A DNA stretch of 7,972 nucleotides from UBA2136 sp047635695 (GTDB taxonomy: Bacteria; Pseudomonadota; Alphaproteobacteria; UBA2136): contig JBLILN010000036.1 of the NCBI GenBank assembly GCA_047635695.1, positions 1 to 7,972 on the forward strand, given 5' to 3'. Shown here in pieces: positions 6,612-7,972 of the stretch. The notes below the pieces were generated by a model. The model made no database searches, was not told the origin of the DNA, and saw nothing but the letters and a program-made list of their open reading frames with translations. The position numbers were made by a program, and so were the translations under genes. Numbering within the stretch: the first letter of the stretch is position 1; every line of letters begins with the position of its first letter.

Positions 6612-6674
6612 GACACGACCTGCTTCGCTTGTGAAATAAGCCAAAAAGGTAATGTAAACATCCGAATTTTATAG
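6612..6674 (+). pseudogene. 3'-end relic of a second hydrolase gene copy
   Basis: The 63 nt match 6131-6193, the last 20 codons plus TAG of the Ntn-hydrolase gene, without gaps at 51 of 63 positions (about 81%). Translation gives DTTCFACEISQKGNVNIRIL against DTTRFACEIKKEGHINIRTL, 13 of 20 residues identical and both ending in TAG. Several changes are synonymous or conservative, which suggests the copy drifted while still coding before the rest was lost. It has no start codon or SD of its own. It directly abuts the stop of the 107-aa gene and keeps the same reading frame. Confidence 0.8.
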
Positions 6675-6700
6675 TAAAAACGCTTATTATTGTGTAGATG

Positions 6701-6755
6701 GTATACTATATATTAATGAGATACACCTATCCCTCCATGTCGGAGGCTACCTTTT
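6701..6755 (+). promoter_or_regulatory. conserved 55-nt leader element, copy 2
   Basis: Second copy of the leader at 6221-6275, 480 bp downstream, with one substitution. The hairpin arms CCTCC (6732-6736) and GGAGG (6742-6746) and the ATGTC loop are unchanged. The weak upstream -35 is TTATTA (6684-6689), giving the same 17-bp spacing to TATATA (6706-6711). Sequence between the preceding TAG and the element is poorly conserved, so conservation restarts at GTATAC. The gene's own SD, GGAGA (6756-6760), begins immediately after the block. Confidence 0.65.
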
Positions 6756-6768
6756 GGAGATTTTAATT

Positions 6769-7068
6769 ATGGCTTCAACACCCCATGAACAAACACTCAG
6801 TACAAAACCTTCTTTTTTACTTATTTTATCAGCAATAGTCTATACAGCTCTAGCGACAATAGGATTGTATCACTATTGGCAAACTTATATTGCAGGCATT
6901 GTTATTGCTATCGTCACTCTTATCTGCGTATTCTTTATTGCTATCAGTAAAAAAAGCAAAGAAGGAAAAGAAAAGTTGTACTTTTATTTAATTTTAGCCG
7001 TCATTATATTAGACTGCCTTGTGTTTGCAGCCACACTGCTACCGCATGTCATATGGACAACAGGTTAA
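6769..7068 (+). CDS. small three-helix membrane protein, 99 aa, unrecognised
   Basis: The start is the ATG at 6769, with SD GGAGA (6756-6760) 8 nt upstream. A longer reading from an in-frame TTG at 6754 would put the start inside the SD and is unlikely. Three hydrophobic segments (about 15-35, 40-59, 70-93) are joined by a short YHYWQ turn and a lysine-rich loop KKSKEGKEK (61-69), which by the positive-inside rule faces the cytoplasm. It has no recognisable family motif. It shares its leader element with the 107-aa gene, which is otherwise unrelated in sequence, so the two may be co-regulated. A terminator follows 16 nt after the TAA. Confidence 0.75.
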   Translation: MASTPHEQTLSTKPSFLLILSAIVYTALATIGLYHYWQTYIAGIVIAIVTLICVFFIAISKKSKEGKEKLYFYLILAVIILDCLVFAATLLPHVIWTTG

Positions 7069-7083
7069 ATTATCGATTCAATT

Positions 7084-7110
7084 AAAAAAGTCCCTTTACG
7101 GGTCTTTTTT
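7084..7110 (+). terminator. rho-independent terminator after the 99-aa gene
   Basis: AAAAAAGTCCC (7084-7094) pairs with GGGTCTTTTTT (7100-7110) around a TTTAC loop, with one T-T mismatch in the stem and T's continuing to 7112. It is well placed to end the transcript of the small membrane protein gene and anything reading through from upstream. Confidence 0.8.
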
Positions 7111-7112
7111 TT

Positions 7113-7244
7113 GTTTTAATAATTATGAAACGCCCAATTAAACTTGGAATATCGTATCTACGCGCACCGTAAGAAAGGATGAATTTTGGACATATTTTTT
7201 CTTTGCGCAAGGCCGAATGTTTAGTACGCCTGAACGAGGCCCTT
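7113..7244. other. non-coding gap between convergent terminators
   Basis: About 130 bp between the two terminators hold no supportable gene on either strand. Only short overlapping frames without convincing starts cross it. A small inverted repeat GCCT/AGGC (7228-7240) is present but lacks a T-run. No RNA gene fold was recognised. Confidence 0.5.
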
Positions 7245-7248
7245 GTAA

Positions 7249-7276
7249 AAATAAAAATAGACGCTCAAGAGCGCCT
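7249..7276 (-). terminator. rho-independent terminator of trxB
   Basis: Read on the minus strand, AGGCGCT (7276 down to 7270) pairs with AGCGTCT (7265 down to 7259), including one G-U pair, around a CTTG loop. ATTTTTATTT follows. It lies 21 nt after the trxB stop, the usual distance for an intrinsic terminator. Confidence 0.85.
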
Positions 7277-7297
7277 ATTCCCATATGTTCCGAAAAT

Positions 7298-7972
7298 CTA
7301 TTTTTCGAGGAAACGTATCGTATCCAAAGCGGCCATACAGCCAAGGCCTGCTGCTGTCACCGCTTGGCGGTAAACAGGGTCTGCCACATCACCTGCGGCA
7401 AAGACGCCTTCGATGTTTGTGTTCACCGTTCCTTTTTCAACCGTTAAGTAACCATATTCATCCATATCCAGTTGGCCTTTAAATAAACCTGTGTTTGGCT
7501 TATGGCCAATGGCAATGAAGACACCATGACATGGTAACTCTTCATAGTCACCTGTAATAGTATTTTGTAATTTAATACCTGTTACGCCGCCCAAAGGGCC
7601 TTCTGAACCTAAAATTTCAGCGGTTACACTGTTCCATTTAATATTGATATTTTTGGCGTTTTTCACGCGTTCACGTAAAACAACTTCACCGCGGAATTCT
7701 TCGCGGCGGTGCACCATAGTAACTGATTTACAAATAGCGCTTAAGTATAAAGCTTCTTCCATGGCTGTGTTACCACCGCCCACAACAATCACGTCTTGGT
7801 TACGGAAAAATGCGCCGTCACAAGTTGCGCAGGCACTTACGCCCTTACCGCTGTATTTTTGTTCGCTATCAAGCCCTAGCCACATTGCTGAGGCACCTGT
7901 TGAAGCAATAAGGGCGTCACATGTATATACTTGGCCACTATCACCTTTTAAAACATGAGGCTTCACTTTAAG
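7298..7972 (-). CDS. trxB: thioredoxin reductase, C-terminal 224 residues (partial)
   Basis: NADPH-dependent flavoprotein that reduces thioredoxin in the cytoplasm. The visible part has the redox-active SACATCDGAFF (C48 and C51 of the fragment), the NADPH-binding GGGNTAMEEALYL (65-77), the NADP phosphate-contacting HRREEFR (88-94) and the C-terminal FAD motif GVFAAGDVAD (189-198), ending in RFLEK and a TAG stop. Against the usual ~320 residues, about 95-100 N-terminal residues, including the first FAD-binding Rossmann motif, lie beyond the window edge. A GTG at 7964-7966 is in frame but internal, because the reading frame stays open to 7972 and homology continues. The gene runs toward the 99-aa gene and has its own terminator. 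No frameshift or missing key residue is seen. Confidence 0.96.
   Translation of the reverse strand, partial: LKVKPHVLKGDSGQVYTCDALIASTGASAMWLGLDSEQKYSGKGVSACATCDGAFFRNQDVIVVGGGNTAMEEALYLSAICKSVTMVHRREEFRGEVVLRERVKNAKNINIKWNSVTAEILGSEGPLGGVTGIKLQNTITGDYEELPCHGVFIAIGHKPNTGLFKGQLDMDEYGYLTVEKGTVNTNIEGVFAAGDVADPVYRQAVTAAGLGCMAALDTIRFLEK

Noticed and set aside
6131..6755. Mobile element or integron-like cassette array suggested by the repeated block
   Set aside because: There is no integrase or transposase, no terminal inverted repeats, and the similarity ends in a gene tail and leader. Tandem duplication with deletion explains it more simply.
6754..6768. TTG start for the small membrane protein, five codons upstream of the ATG
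   Set aside because: The TTG overlaps the GGAGA that serves as SD for the ATG at 6769.
7138..7482. Several 64-76 codon frames on both strands at the trxB 3' end
   Set aside because: They overlap trxB and its terminator, have poor start contexts and shadow-like composition.

Overview
This is an AT-rich bacterial segment, most probably from an alphaproteobacterium. The main evidence is the gene at 730-2337, which looks like a DUF2125 envelope protein, a family typical of that class. The thioredoxin reductase, the PIF1/RecD-type helicase and the Shine-Dalgarno starts fit a free-living or host-associated proteobacterium but do not narrow the lineage. I see no tRNA, rRNA, CRISPR array, transposase or integrase.

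Layout. (1) 1-733: a good sigma-70-type promoter (85-113) drives an unrecognised 184-aa protein. Its stop codon interlocks with that of the convergent DUF2125-like gene (730-2337, minus), whose C-terminal ~145 residues are a Ser/Thr/Val/Asp-rich repetitive tail containing a tandem 36-residue repeat. (2) 2338-2537: a divergent intergenic region with two perfect inverted repeats, each overlapping a candidate -10 box. (3) 2538-3398: a 286-aa cupin-like protein of a type best known from phages and prophages, closed by a bidirectional terminator shared with the convergent operon. (4) 3442-5153 (minus): a PIF1/RecD-type helicase followed after 17 nt by a four-helix membrane protein. (5) 5154-5275: two divergent promoters, each only 8 nt from its ATG, so both transcripts are probably leaderless. 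A terminator-like hairpin lies between them. (6) 5276-7068: an Ntn-hydrolase-fold (penicillin acyltransferase/NAAA-like) protein, then two small unrecognised genes (107 aa and 99 aa). Each small gene is preceded by the same 55-nt leader (54/55 identical). Between them sits a 63-nt relic of the hydrolase gene's 3' end. (7) 7069-7972: terminators for both strands and the 3' two-thirds of trxB (minus), cut by the window edge.

The least expected part is 6131-6771. A duplicated block carries a C-terminal coding relic that has diverged to about 81% identity, next to a leader that has stayed at 98%. The leader contains an SD-like GGAGG paired with CCUCC in a small hairpin, just upstream of the real ribosome binding site. 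This looks like a conserved, undescribed regulatory leader on two unrelated small genes. I did not find a complete defence or biosynthetic system; the genes otherwise look like a mix of housekeeping and accessory functions.
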